Shown here: positions 9,416 to 19,014 of the stretch, piece after piece
Position numbering within the stretch: the first letter of the stretch is position 1
Layout of the letters: every line of letters begins with the position of its first letter
NCBI GenBank assembly: GCA_947258715.1
Contig: CAMYJH010000019.1
Span: 1 to 64,000 of the forward strand
Length of the DNA: 64,000 nt
Reading direction: 5' to 3'
Origin: an uncultured Gammaproteobacteria bacterium
GTDB taxonomy: Bacteria > Pseudomonadota > Gammaproteobacteria > HK1
Program-made: the position numbers and the translations under genes
Notes under the pieces: generated by a model
Database searches by the model: none
What the model saw: only the letters and a program-made list of their open reading frames with translations
Told to the model about the DNA's origin: nothing

Positions 9416-9841
9416 CGCCATCTTGCCGGCCTATGACCATCTGGAGGCCGCGCTGGGCATCGCGCAAGGCGGCAGGGAACCTATGCGCCGGCGCTGGCGA
9501 ACGCGTTCGCCGCGCTCGCGGCGCGGCGTTTGTGCTGGCGGCACCGGGAATCGCTCGAGTGACTCGGCAGCCTTGTGTCACGTCGCAGACTCTTGGCATC
9601 GTGGCCGAGATTGGTCACTATACAAGCACAAAAGAGCCACACTCGGTTGGGCGATCGGTTCAACCGACAAAGACGCTCCCGCGCAATGGCGCGGAGTCAG
9701 CGCAGCGGCTCATGACCTGAATCGGGTAGGGAGAGTTTCTGTAACCGGCGCCCGCGCACGGCGGTCGATCGCATGAGCACCCCTTTCGATTCGCAGGCCG
9801 CCTGCGCTCGCAGGTTGCCGTGGCCATCGGGAGAATCAAGA
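9416..9841. other. Island DNA upstream of the Rhs gene
   Basis: From 9416 the sequence no longer matches the rimO coding region, although the preceding bases are a copy of the rimO start. No gene is recognised. The ribosome site of the Rhs gene (GGGAGA at about 9829) lies at the right end. Confidence 0.5.
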
Positions 9842-12800
9842 ATGAACCGTCTGACCCCGTCGAAGCTTCTGCTCCTCGTCGCGCTCGTGCTTGGCTGGAA
9901 CTCGGTGCAAGCCGCGGTCTGTGACCTGGACAACGACGGCGACGTGGACATGGCGGACATCTCGGCCATCCTCGATTTGCGCAACATGCCGGCGAGCGGA
10001 CCCGGCGATCCAGCGGATGCGGACGGTGACGGCATCATCACGGTGCTCGATGCGCGCCAGTGCGTGCTCCTGTGCACGTTGCCTCGCTGCGCCAGCCCGA
10101 CGACGTCAAACACGGCGCCGGTCGCCGATGCGGGGCCGGACCAGAGCGTGTTCGTCGGTGACACGGTGCAGCTCGACGGCAGCGGCTCGAGCGACGCGGA
10201 CGGCGATGCCCTGACCTTCTCCTGGACGCTCATCTCGGTCCCGGCCGGCAGCGGCGCGGCTCTCTCCGACCCGACCGCGGTCGATCCAACCTTCGTCGTC
10301 GACGCGGCCGGCACGTACGTCGCCGAGCTCATCGTCAACGACGGGCAGATCGACAGCCCCCCGGACACCGTGGTCATCACCACCGCGAACTCTGCGCCGG
10401 TGGCAGACGCGGGTCCGGACCAGAGCGTGTTCGTGGGCGACACGGTGCAGCTCGACGGCAGCGGCTCGAGCGACGTGGACGGGGATCCGCTGACCTTCAG
10501 CTGGTCGCTCATCTCGGTCCCGGCCGGCAGCGGCGCCGCGCTCTCCGACCCGAGTGCGGTTAACCCGACGTTCGTGGCGGATGTCTCGGGCACCTATGTC
10601 GCCGAACTCTTCGTCGACGACGGTTTCGGCCCGAGCGCCCCGTCCACGGTCACCATCACCACCGCGAACTCCGCGCCGGTTGCGGACGCGGGCCCGGACC
10701 AGAGCGTGTTCGTGGGCGACACGGTTCAGCTCGACGGCAGCGGCTCTAGCGACGTGGACGGCGACCCGCTGACCTTCAGCTGGTCGTTGACTTCGGTGCC
10801 GGCGGGCAGCGCAGCGGCTCTCTCCGATCCGACGGCAGTGATGCCGACGTTCGTCGCGGACGTGGCGGGCAGCTATGTGGCGCAGCTCATCGTCGATGAC
10901 GGCTCGGTTCAGAGCTTGCCGGACACGGTGAGCATCTCGACGCTGAACTCGGTGCCGGTCGCCGATGCGGGGCCCGACCAGAGCGTGTTCGTGGGCGACA
11001 CGGTGCAGCTTGACGGCAGCGGCTCAAGCGATGCGGACGGGGATCCGCTCACCTTCAGCTGGTCCCTCACCACCGCGCCGGGTGGGAGCCTGGCCATGCT
11101 TTCGGACCCGACCTTCCCGGACCCGACCTTCGTCGCTGATCAGCCGGGGCCCTACGTCGGGCAGCTCATTGTCAACGACGGGCTGGCCAGCAGCGCACCG
11201 GACACGGTCCTGGTCACCGCTGATCCCGTCCTGGTCACGGTGCCCGACGTGGTGGGTCTCGCGCAGGCCGCCGCCGAGTCGGCGATCGTCGCCGCCGGAC
11301 TCGTTGTGGGCACGATCAGCACGGCCAACAGCAGCACCGTCCCAGCCGGTGACGTGATCAGCCAGAATCCGCTCGCCGGAGCGTCGGTCGCTGCCGGAAG
11401 CGCGGTGGACTTGGTGGTCTCGCTCGGTCCTGCCCTGGTCACGGTGCCCGACGTGGTGGGTCTCGCGCAGGCCGCCGCCGAGTCGGCGATCGTCGCCGCC
11501 GGGCTCACCGTCGGGATTATCACCACCCAGAACAGCGCCGTCGTGCCGGCCGGTTTCGTGATCAGCCAGAATCCGCTCGCCGGTGCGTCGGTCGTGCTCG
11601 GGGGCGCGGTGGATTTGCAGATCTCGCTCGGTCCCGCGGTATCCAACGACATCCTGGCGCCGCAGCTCGTGCTGACGCTGAATCAGAGCCCGCCGGTCTA
11701 CGCGCAGGCGCAGGCCGTCCAGCTCGACATCCTCGCCGCCGATAACTCCGGTCCGCCGACGGTCGTCTTCTCGGTCGACGGCGGCGCCACCGCGCCGGCC
11801 GTCTTGCCGATCACCACGATCGACACCAGCGGCTTCGTGGCCGGGAGCAGTCACGACGTCGACGTGACCGCGTCGGACGCGGCGGGGAACAGCACCACCC
11901 GGACCGCGAGCTTCACCATTGTCGACATCGCTGACGTCATCCCGCCCACGGTGGCCATCACCTCGCCTCCGCGGGACACGATAACGAACAGCGCGGTGCC
12001 GATTGTGGGCACCGCAGACGACGCGAACCTCGTGAGCTACGAGCTTGCCTATTCTCGGGTCGGCGCCAACGCCTTTGTGCCCTTCGACGGGGGCACCGCC
12101 CCGGTGGTGAACGGCACTCTCGGCACGTTCGATCCGAGTCTGCTCGAGAACGGGCTCTACGACATCCGCTTGACCGCGCTCGACACGGGGGGCAATCAGT
12201 CGATCGTGCAGACCGTGCTCGGGGCAGAGGGCCAGGCCAAGGTTGGCAACTTCACCATCGGTTTCATCGATCTCTCGATCCCGGTCGCCGGGGTCCCGAT
12301 CAGGATCTCCCGGACCTACGACTCGCGGATCAAGTCATCCGGTCACTTCGGCTTCGGCTGGCGGTTGGAGGTCACGCAGGGAAGCTACGAGAACAACCGT
12401 ACTCCGGGCGAGGGCTGGCAGATCCTCCCGAGCGGCGGCTTCATCTCGTTGCCGTGTATGAGGGTCAACGAGACCGCGAACCACGTGACCGAGGTGCGCC
12501 TCTCCGACGCGGAGGTGCATCGCTTCAAGCTCGCGGTGTCCGGGCCCGCCATCCTCAGCGGCGGCTGCGTGGCCACGGCCAGCTTCACCGCGTTGGCCGG
12601 GAATCTGAACTCCACCCTCCAGATCCTTGGCAGCAACCAGGTCTTTTTCCAGAACGGCGGCAACGACGTGCTGGATTTCGACCCCGGTTCGCCCACCTTC
12701 CTGCAGCCCTATGAGCCGGATCGGGTCAGACTCACCACCCCCGACGGGCGCCAGTTCGACCTAAACCTGCACACCGGCGTCGACTCGATCCGCGACACCA

Positions 12801-15800
12801 ACGGCAACGGTATCGCCATCAGCTCGAACGGAATCACCCACACCGGTGGAGCCGGTATCGGGGTCGCGTTCGCGCGCGACGCCCAAGGCCGCATCACCAG
12901 CATCACCGACCCGAACGGTGGGGTGCGGACCTACGCATACGACCAGTTCGGCGATCTGGTCTCGTATACCAATACCGAGGGCGACGTGACGCGGTTCACC
13001 TACAACAGCGATCATGGGCTCCTCGACATCAATGACCCACGGGGACTCAGTCCCGCGCGCAACGAGTACGACGCCGACGGTCGCCTGGTGGCGACGGTGG
13101 ACGCGAACGGCAATCGGGTGACCTATGACCACCAGATCGCGAGCAACCGCGAGGTCTACACCGACCGGCTAGGGAATATTCGCACGTTCCAATATGACAG
13201 CGATGGCAACGTCACGAGCCAGACCGATGCGCTCGGCAACACCAGCTCGATGACCTACAACGCCGACGGGGAGCCGCTCACCGAGACCGACGCGCTCGGA
13301 AACACCACGACCAAGACCTATGACGCCGACGGCAATCGCTTGACCCGCACGGATGCGCTCGGCAACGTCCAGACCACGACCTACAACTCCCGAGGCTCAC
13401 CGCTGACCGAGACCGACCCGCTCGGCAATATCACCACACTCGCCTACGATACGAGCGGCGATCTGGTGAGCGAGACCGATCCGCTCGGCAACACTACGAC
13501 CTTCACCCGGGATTCGGCCGGCAACCCGTTGACCCAGACCGACCCGCTCGGCAACGTCACGACGCGCACCTACAGCTCGAGCGGGGAGGAGCTCACCGTC
13601 ACCGATGCGAACGGCGATACGCGCAGCCGGACCTTCGACGGCAATCGCAACCAGACGTCCGAGACGCGGATGCGCACCGTCGGCGGCACGCCAGTGGCGG
13701 AGATCGCTAGCTACACGTATGACGGTGAGGGGCGCTTGCGCACCACGGTGGATCACGCGGGCAACGCGACCACCACGATCTACGACGCGACCGGACAGAT
13801 CGTCTCCCAGACGGATCGACGGGGTAACACCAAGCAGTTCACGTGGGACTTCGAGGGTCGCAATACCGAGATCCGATACGCGGACGGCACCACCATCCTC
13901 AACACCTACGACCTCGAGGGCCGCAAGACGACCTCGACCGACCGCTCGGGGCGCACCACCCAGTTCGCCTACGACGCGGCCGGGCGGCTGCTGCAGACGA
14001 CCCACCCCGACGGGGCGGTCGAGTCGAAGACCTACGACGCAGTCGGGCAGGTGTTGAGCGAGACAGACGCCAACGGCAACACCACCGACTTCGTGTGGGA
14101 CGCGGCCGGGCGGATGACGCGTCGGACCGACGCCGCCGGCGGGGTGACCGCCTTCACCTACGACGCCAGTGGCAACAAGCTCAGCGAGACCGATGCCAAC
14201 GGCAACACGACCAGCTTCACCTACGACGCCAAGAACCAGCTGGTCACCACCACCTTCCCCGATGGCACCACCAACACTTTCACCTACGACGCCAACGGGA
14301 ACAAGCTCACCGAGACCGATCAGGCCGGCAATACCACCCGCTTCGCCTATGACCCGGTCGGAAACCTGATCCAGGTGACCGATTCGCTCGGGCAGGCGAC
14401 GGTCTACGCCTACGACGAGGTCGGCAATCGTACCTCGATCACGGATGCGAACGGCAACACCACGACCTTCGAGTACGACCACGACGGCCGAGTCACGAGC
14501 AAGACGTTGCCGGGGGGACAAACCTTCACCTTCACCTACGATGCGGAGGGCAACGAGATACAGTCGGTGGACGCCGATGGCGACACCATCATATCGGTGT
14601 ACGACGTCAGCAACCGACTGATGCAAAAGACCCTTCCCAGCGGCGAGGTCCACACCTTCAGCTACACGGGAACCGGCAAGATTGCTTCCGAGACCGACGC
14701 GCGCGGCACGACCACGTATGTCTACGACGCGATGGATCGCCTCCTGCAGGTGACCCACCCGGACCTCACCGTCGTCTCGCATACGTACGACGCGGCCGGC
14801 AACGAGACTTCGCTAACCACACCAGCCGGGACCACCAGCTACACCTACGACGTGCTTAATCGACTCGTATCGGTGACCGATCCGGGCGCCGGTGTCACCA
14901 GCTACACCTACGATCCGGTAGGCAATCTGCTGACTCAGACGAGCCCGAACGGGGTGGTGGCGACTCACACCTACGACACCCTCAATCGCTTGACCGGGAT
15001 CGAAACCCGGCGCTCGGACACGACCCTGGTCGAGTCGTATGCCTATACCCTCGGGGCGGTCGGTAATCGCACGCGAGTGACCGAGGGCAGCGGCCGGGTC
15101 GTGGACTACACCTACGACGCCCTCTATCGGCTGATCCGGGAGGACATCACCGACGCGGTGATCGGCAATTCCAGCCTGGACTACACCTACGACCCGGTCG
15201 GCAACCGGCTGACCAAGGTCGTCAACAGCGTCGCCACCGTCACCTATACGTACGATTCCAACGATCGGGTGCTGACGGAGGGGACCACTACGTACTCCTA
15301 CGATGCGAACGGCAACACCTTGACCCGCTCCGTAGGTGCGGTGGTCACGGCCTATGGCTACGACGGGTTGAATCGACTGCGGAGCGTTTCTTCGCCGGTC
15401 GCGAGCATCGCCTACACCTACGATCCATCCGGAAATCGGGTCGGGGCGAATGTCAACGGGACACAGACGGACTATTTGGTCGACAGCAACCGCGATCTGG
15501 CGCAGGTGGTCGAGGAGCGGGATAGCCTCGGGAACACCCTGGTGCGTTACGATCACGGCAACGATCTGATCGCCCAGAGCCGTAGCGGGGTCACGTCGTA
15601 CTACCACGCGGACGGCATAGGCAGCACTCGGGTGCTCACGGACTCTAGCGAGACCGTCACCGATACCTACACCTACGATGCCTTCGGGAGGCTGCTCGGC
15701 TCGACCGGCAGCACGGTCAACGACTATCTGTTCACCGGCGAGCAGTTCGATCCGAACATCGGGTTCTACTACCTGCGCGCCCGCTACTACGACCCGGCCA

Positions 15801-16459
15801 TCGGCAGGTTCACCACCGCGGACGTGTTCCCGGCGGATTTGTTCGACCCTCAGACCCTGCACCGCTATGTCTACGTGAAGAACAACCCGGTGAACTTCGT
15901 CGATCCGACCGGCCAGTTCTTCACCATGGCTGGTCTCATGACCTCGGTGTCGATCGGGCAGATCCTCTCGGCCATGCAGCCGACGATCACCACCGGGCTC
16001 ATCATCGTCGCCGGCATCGAGCTGTTCTGGCGACCGGGCTTCAATCTGCGCAACAAGGCGCTCACCGCGATGGCTATCGGGCCGCCGGGCGCCGAGGGCT
16101 GGGCGGCCGCGTTCCAGATGTACAACAATGCAGCCACGTTGATTCAGCTCGGGGCGTTCTTCATCGACAGCGCGGTGAGGATAAACAACATCGTGCAGTT
16201 CGGTCTCGGAGTGAAGAATCTGGCTCGTGCTTACCAGAATATCCCTCGGGCGACGCTGACCTCGGTTCAGATCACTCGCATCACCCGCTACACGAGCGTG
16301 GCGCTAAGGGTCGAGACGCAGGGCGTGAGCCTGTTGGTGCGAGCCTCGCGCTTCACCAGCATCACCATGGTGCGCGCGATGAGCCAGAGCTTCGCCGACT
16401 GGTCACAGGTGATCTTCAGGTCGGTCGGTCTGCTCGCGCGGCTGCCGCGGCTGTTCTGA
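9842..16459 (+). CDS. Exported Rhs/YD-repeat protein with dockerin-like, PKD and PASTA modules
   Basis: The start at 9842 has a GGGAGA ribosome site seven bases upstream and opens a clean signal peptide (LLLLVALVLG, cut after VQA). Of 2205 residues, about 24-86 form a dockerin-like pair of calcium loops (DLDNDGDVDMAD and DADGDGIITVLD). About 92-460 are four near-identical PKD/Ig-like repeats containing VADAGPDQSVFVGDTVQLDG. About 465-598 are two PASTA-like repeats containing VPDVVGLAQAAAESAIVAAG. Ig-like segments follow to about 800. After an Rhs entry motif (PIRISRTYDS) come several dozen YD repeats to about 1900. The Rhs core ends with RYVYVKNNPVNFVDPTG. The last 180 residues are unlike the rest and partly hydrophobic, as expected of a variable tip, but no toxin family is recognised. 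Rhs shells wrap and release such tips. No immunity gene follows on the same strand. Confidence 0.9.
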   Translation: MNRLTPSKLLLLVALVLGWNSVQAAVCDLDNDGDVDMADISAILDLRNMPASGPGDPADADGDGIITVLDARQCVLLCTLPRCASPTTSNTAPVADAGPDQSVFVGDTVQLDGSGSSDADGDALTFSWTLISVPAGSGAALSDPTAVDPTFVVDAAGTYVAELIVNDGQIDSPPDTVVITTANSAPVADAGPDQSVFVGDTVQLDGSGSSDVDGDPLTFSWSLISVPAGSGAALSDPSAVNPTFVADVSGTYVAELFVDDGFGPSAPSTVTITTANSAPVADAGPDQSVFVGDTVQLDGSGSSDVDGDPLTFSWSLTSVPAGSAAALSDPTAVMPTFVADVAGSYVAQLIVDDGSVQSLPDTVSISTLNSVPVADAGPDQSVFVGDTVQLDGSGSSDADGDPLTFSWSLTTAPGGSLAMLSDPTFPDPTFVADQPGPYVGQLIVNDGLASSAPDTVLVTADPVLVTVPDVVGLAQAAAESAIVAAGLVVGTISTANSSTVPAGDVISQNPLAGASVAAGSAVDLVVSLGPALVTVPDVVGLAQAAAESAIVAAGLTVGIITTQNSAVVPAGFVISQNPLAGASVVLGGAVDLQISLGPAVSNDILAPQLVLTLNQSPPVYAQAQAVQLDILAADNSGPPTVVFSVDGGATAPAVLPITTIDTSGFVAGSSHDVDVTASDAAGNSTTRTASFTIVDIADVIPPTVAITSPPRDTITNSAVPIVGTADDANLVSYELAYSRVGANAFVPFDGGTAPVVNGTLGTFDPSLLENGLYDIRLTALDTGGNQSIVQTVLGAEGQAKVGNFTIGFIDLSIPVAGVPIRISRTYDSRIKSSGHFGFGWRLEVTQGSYENNRTPGEGWQILPSGGFISLPCMRVNETANHVTEVRLSDAEVHRFKLAVSGPAILSGGCVATASFTALAGNLNSTLQILGSNQVFFQNGGNDVLDFDPGSPTFLQPYEPDRVRLTTPDGRQFDLNLHTGVDSIRDTNGNGIAISSNGITHTGGAGIGVAFARDAQGRITSITDPNGGVRTYAYDQFGDLVSYTNTEGDVTRFTYNSDHGLLDINDPRGLSPARNEYDADGRLVATVDANGNRVTYDHQIASNREVYTDRLGNIRTFQYDSDGNVTSQTDALGNTSSMTYNADGEPLTETDALGNTTTKTYDADGNRLTRTDALGNVQTTTYNSRGSPLTETDPLGNITTLAYDTSGDLVSETDPLGNTTTFTRDSAGNPLTQTDPLGNVTTRTYSSSGEELTVTDANGDTRSRTFDGNRNQTSETRMRTVGGTPVAEIASYTYDGEGRLRTTVDHAGNATTTIYDATGQIVSQTDRRGNTKQFTWDFEGRNTEIRYADGTTILNTYDLEGRKTTSTDRSGRTTQFAYDAAGRLLQTTHPDGAVESKTYDAVGQVLSETDANGNTTDFVWDAAGRMTRRTDAAGGVTAFTYDASGNKLSETDANGNTTSFTYDAKNQLVTTTFPDGTTNTFTYDANGNKLTETDQAGNTTRFAYDPVGNLIQVTDSLGQATVYAYDEVGNRTSITDANGNTTTFEYDHDGRVTSKTLPGGQTFTFTYDAEGNEIQSVDADGDTIISVYDVSNRLMQKTLPSGEVHTFSYTGTGKIASETDARGTTTYVYDAMDRLLQVTHPDLTVVSHTYDAAGNETSLTTPAGTTSYTYDVLNRLVSVTDPGAGVTSYTYDPVGNLLTQTSPNGVVATHTYDTLNRLTGIETRRSDTTLVESYAYTLGAVGNRTRVTEGSGRVVDYTYDALYRLIREDITDAVIGNSSLDYTYDPVGNRLTKVVNSVATVTYTYDSNDRVLTEGTTTYSYDANGNTLTRSVGAVVTAYGYDGLNRLRSVSSPVASIAYTYDPSGNRVGANVNGTQTDYLVDSNRDLAQVVEERDSLGNTLVRYDHGNDLIAQSRSGVTSYYHADGIGSTRVLTDSSETVTDTYTYDAFGRLLGSTGSTVNDYLFTGEQFDPNIGFYYLRARYYDPAIGRFTTADVFPADLFDPQTLHRYVYVKNNPVNFVDPTGQFFTMAGLMTSVSIGQILSAMQPTITTGLIIVAGIELFWRPGFNLRNKALTAMAIGPPGAEGWAAAFQMYNNAATLIQLGAFFIDSAVRINNIVQFGLGVKNLARAYQNIPRATLTSVQITRITRYTSVALRVETQGVSLLVRASRFTSITMVRAMSQSFADWSQVIFRSVGLLARLPRLF

Positions 16460-16463
16460 GAAG

Positions 16464-16502
16464 CCACCGCCCCTGCGGCCGGTCCGGCGGGGTGGGCGGT
16501 GG
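16464..16502. terminator. GC-rich stem-loop between convergent genes
   Basis: CCACCGCCC (16464-16472) pairs perfectly with GGGCGGTGG (16494-16502), just after the Rhs stop and just before the end of the convergent membrane-protein gene. There is no T-tract, so termination by this hairpin is only suggested. Confidence 0.4.
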
Positions 16503-16505
16503 GGC

Positions 16506-17042
16506 TCAGGGGGCGCGTCGGAGATCCAAGGTGATCGTGGTCTCCCGCCGGTCCCCGCTGATAAAGACCGTCAGCTTTTCGCCCTCGCGCCCGAGCACCA
16601 TGAGCGGGGGTGGCGAGAGCAGCTCCCAGCCGGCTCTATTGCGCTCGAGCGCGTAGAACTCTACGACGTCGGTCTCGGAGTCGGCCGTTGTCAGCATCCA
16701 GTGTTGGAGCTGGTTCCTGTCGACCAGCGGTAGGAAACGGACCTGGTCGATCCTCGGGTAGGGGGCGATCAGCCCGGCGACGATCTCCGCTCCGCGCCGA
16801 TCGAGACGGGAGACATGGGCAATCAGCAGGGTGAGGAGGAACAGGGTGATGGCCCCCGCCTGGGCGAGAAACCGCAGGGGATTCGGGCGACGATCGACGA
16901 ATCCCGCATAATAGGCAACGAGACTCGCGCCGAGCGTGATGAGAAACAGCGGCACCAGCCGGCCGCCCGGACCGGCGTAGATCCAGACCAGCGCGGCCAG
17001 GGCCGCACCGAGGCTGATTGCGAACATCCAGCGTGCGTTCAT
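16506..17042 (-). CDS. Small inner-membrane protein of unknown function
   Basis: Read from the ATG at 17042, this 178-residue protein begins with three hydrophobic segments (about residues 5-24, 29-47 and 60-77). A soluble C-terminal part of about 100 residues follows, ending in beta-rich strands (KLTVFISGD, ETTITLDL). A longer reading frame continues upstream to 18266, but it only mirrors the opposite-strand gene, so the short start is preferred; an ATG at 17063 is the alternative. No family is recognised. It converges on the Rhs gene and is divergent from the FG-GAP gene, whose start lies only 15 bp away. It could be a partner or protective protein for the Rhs tip, but its orientation is not that of a usual immunity gene. 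Confidence 0.55.
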   Translation of the reverse strand: MNARWMFAISLGAALAALVWIYAGPGGRLVPLFLITLGASLVAYYAGFVDRRPNPLRFLAQAGAITLFLLTLLIAHVSRLDRRGAEIVAGLIAPYPRIDQVRFLPLVDRNQLQHWMLTTADSETDVVEFYALERNRAGWELLSPPPLMVLGREGEKLTVFISGDRRETTITLDLRRAP

Positions 17043-17057
17043 CTCTAGAGAAAAATA

Positions 17058-18851
17058 GTGCATCACGCTCAGCGACGTAGCTCCGAGCGCCGACTCGGTC
17101 GTACGCGACGGTCCCCTGCGCGGCGGTTCTCCCCGCCGGGTGAGAGCCGGCTTGGCGGCGCCTGGATCGTTGCCCGGGAGGCGGCGCTCGGTCTGGCTTT
17201 GGGATCGCTGCTGGTGGCGGGTGCCGCCTCGGTCGAAGCGGCCGGCCTGCGCTTCACCGAGGTGAGCCGGCAGTCCGGAATCGTCCACGCCCATCGGGTC
17301 ACCGCCATCGAGAACCCGAATACCCTGGAGGAGATGAATTGGCATCAGTACTCCAACATGTCGGGCGGGGTCGCGGCCGGGGACTACGACGGCGATGGTT
17401 GGATCGACCTCTACGTGGTCGGCGGTGACCGAGGACGGAATCGACTGTTTCGAAACGCCGGCGGCGGGTCTTTCGAGAAGGTGAGTGCGGGTGCGGGCGT
17501 CGATCTGACGGGGCTCACCAGCGGCCCGATCTTCGCCGACTACGACGGTGACGGCCGGCTCGACCTGTTCGTCGGCGGGCTCGGGGGAACCGCCTCGCGA
17601 CTGTTGCGCAATGCGGGCGGTGGACGGTTCGAGGACGTCACCCGCGCATCCGGCCTGCGCGTGGACCACAACACCTTCTCGGCCGCCTTCGGTGACTACG
17701 ATCTCGACGGCGACCTGGATCTGGCATTGAGCCATTGGCAGCTCGATGTCGAGGACGTCGGGGCCGAGCATCTTTGGCGCAACGACGGTGACGGATCCTT
17801 CACCGACGTCAGCCGCGAGACCGGGGTTGCCGACGCCTTCGCCGGCCGGGTCGACGTCTACAGCTTCACCCCGACGTTCGCCGATATCGACAACGACGGC
17901 TGGCCGGACTTGCTCATGGCGGGTGACTTCGGCACCAGCCTCGTGTTGATCAATCTCGAGGGCAGGGGGTTCCAAGATCGAACCGATCGCAACGTCCTGA
18001 CTGACGAGAACGGCATGGGGGCTGCTGTCGCTGACTACGACAACGATGGCGACCTCGATTGGTTCGTTTCCAGCGTGCACTTCACGGGCACGGTGCCGAA
18101 GTCGAAAATGTACAACTTCGGCCGGACTGGTAATCGGCTCTACCAGAATCGCGGTGACGGGCGCTTCGTGGACGTGACCGATCGAGCTCGGGTTCGCGAC
18201 GGCGCTTGGGGCTGGGCGGCCTGCTTCGCCGACTTCGACAACGACGGTCATATGGATCTGTTCCACGTCAACGGCATGGGAAATCCGACCGAGCGATGGT
18301 GGCGAGAGATGTTTCCGTGGTTCCTAAATGATCGGTCCCGACTGTTCATCGCCGACGGCGCCGGCCGCTTCACCGAGACCTCCCGGGCGCTCGGGCTCGA
18401 CGACGCGGGTCAAGGACGAGGCATCGTGTGCTTCGACTACGATCGCGACGGCGATATCGACATCTTCGTCGCCAACAACGGTGGGGCACCCCGGCTGTAT
18501 CGTAACGAGCTTCGCTCCACCACCACCGACGGTGTGGGTTATCTGAACGTCAAGCTGAAGGACTCGGGCCCGAACTCCGAGGCGGTGGGCGCCCGCGTCT
18601 ACCTGCGCGCCGGCGGCGCGATCCAGATGCGCGAGCTACGGTCGGGCAGCAACTTTGCCTCCCATAACCCGGTCGAGGCGCATTTCGGGCTAGGGGGGGC
18701 CGGCGAGGCCGAGTGGTTGTGTGTGGTCTGGCCGGGTCGCGACCGCAAGGTCACGATGCTCAGCGACGTTGCCGCAGATCAACACATGGTCATCCGGCGA
18801 TCGACGGCGGCGCGCGGCACCTCGAGTTCTTGTCCGGGCCCCGGGGCCTGA
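17058..18851 (+). CDS. Exported FG-GAP/VCBS-repeat protein with ASPIC/UnbV C-terminal domain (CRTAC1-like)
   Basis: The 597-residue protein has an N-terminal hydrophobic export segment (LGLALGSLLVAG, cut near VEA-AGL) preceded by an unusually long basic leader, so the true start may lie further in; no other in-frame ATG fits. Seven calcium-loop repeats of FG-GAP/VCBS type follow, including DYDGDGWIDLYVVGG, DYDGDGRLDLFVGG, DIDNDGWPDLLMAG and DFDNDGHMDLFHV. Seven repeats suit a beta-propeller. The last 100 residues (GARVYLRAGG, FGLGGAGE) form an ASPIC/UnbV domain. This layout is that of the CRTAC1-like extracellular proteins, whose bacterial role is poorly known. It shares the island with the Rhs gene and may be a surface or adhesion partner. 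Confidence 0.85.
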   Translation: MHHAQRRSSERRLGRTRRSPARRFSPPGESRLGGAWIVAREAALGLALGSLLVAGAASVEAAGLRFTEVSRQSGIVHAHRVTAIENPNTLEEMNWHQYSNMSGGVAAGDYDGDGWIDLYVVGGDRGRNRLFRNAGGGSFEKVSAGAGVDLTGLTSGPIFADYDGDGRLDLFVGGLGGTASRLLRNAGGGRFEDVTRASGLRVDHNTFSAAFGDYDLDGDLDLALSHWQLDVEDVGAEHLWRNDGDGSFTDVSRETGVADAFAGRVDVYSFTPTFADIDNDGWPDLLMAGDFGTSLVLINLEGRGFQDRTDRNVLTDENGMGAAVADYDNDGDLDWFVSSVHFTGTVPKSKMYNFGRTGNRLYQNRGDGRFVDVTDRARVRDGAWGWAACFADFDNDGHMDLFHVNGMGNPTERWWREMFPWFLNDRSRLFIADGAGRFTETSRALGLDDAGQGRGIVCFDYDRDGDIDIFVANNGGAPRLYRNELRSTTTDGVGYLNVKLKDSGPNSEAVGARVYLRAGGAIQMRELRSGSNFASHNPVEAHFGLGGAGEAEWLCVVWPGRDRKVTMLSDVAADQHMVIRRSTAARGTSSSCPGPGA

Positions 18852-18852
18852 A

Positions 18853-18975
18853 GTGGTCTACTAAAACCGGACACGGAGTTAACGCGTTAAACTGCCATAA
18901 CGAGGTGAACGATGACAACAGAGACGAGAAAGAGGCGGAGCTAAACGGAGGATTTCAAGCGGGAAGCCGGCTTTC
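18853..18975 (+). mobile_element. IS3-family insertion-sequence remnant (left end and orfA start)
   Basis: A terminal-like sequence (TGGTCTACTAAAACCGGACA) is followed by a ribosome site and an ATG at 18912 whose product reads MTTETRKRRS, stop, TEDFKREA. This is the start of an IS3-family OrfA helix-turn-helix protein broken by a TAA at 18942. Similarity ends near 18975 and the rest of the element is missing. It sits near the right end of the Rhs island and may have taken part in its formation. Confidence 0.6.
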
Positions 18976-18984
18976 CCTCCATGG

Positions 18985-19013
18985 GCCCCGCCTGGTTGTC
19001 CGGGCGGGGTTTC
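18985..19013 (+). terminator. Rho-independent terminator candidate
   Basis: CCCCGCC (18986-18992) pairs with GGCGGGG (19003-19009), followed by TTTCTC. It would end plus-strand transcripts from the FG-GAP gene that read through the IS3 remnant. Confidence 0.5.
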
Positions 19014-19014
19014 T

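Noticed and set aside
13397-14782. Minus-strand open frame of 461 codons, and another at 14813-15862
   Set aside because: Both are reverse-frame images of the YD repeats; the Gly-Val-Arg-rich repeats follow the repeat period of the real gene.
10114-15900. Regular DNA repeats that could suggest a CRISPR array
   Set aside because: The repeats are in-frame coding units (PKD, PASTA, YD) without short unique spacers; no cas gene is near.
17043-18266. N-terminal extension of the minus-strand membrane protein by about 400 residues
   Set aside because: This part is the reverse image of the FG-GAP repeats on the plus strand; membrane-protein character begins only at 17063/17042.
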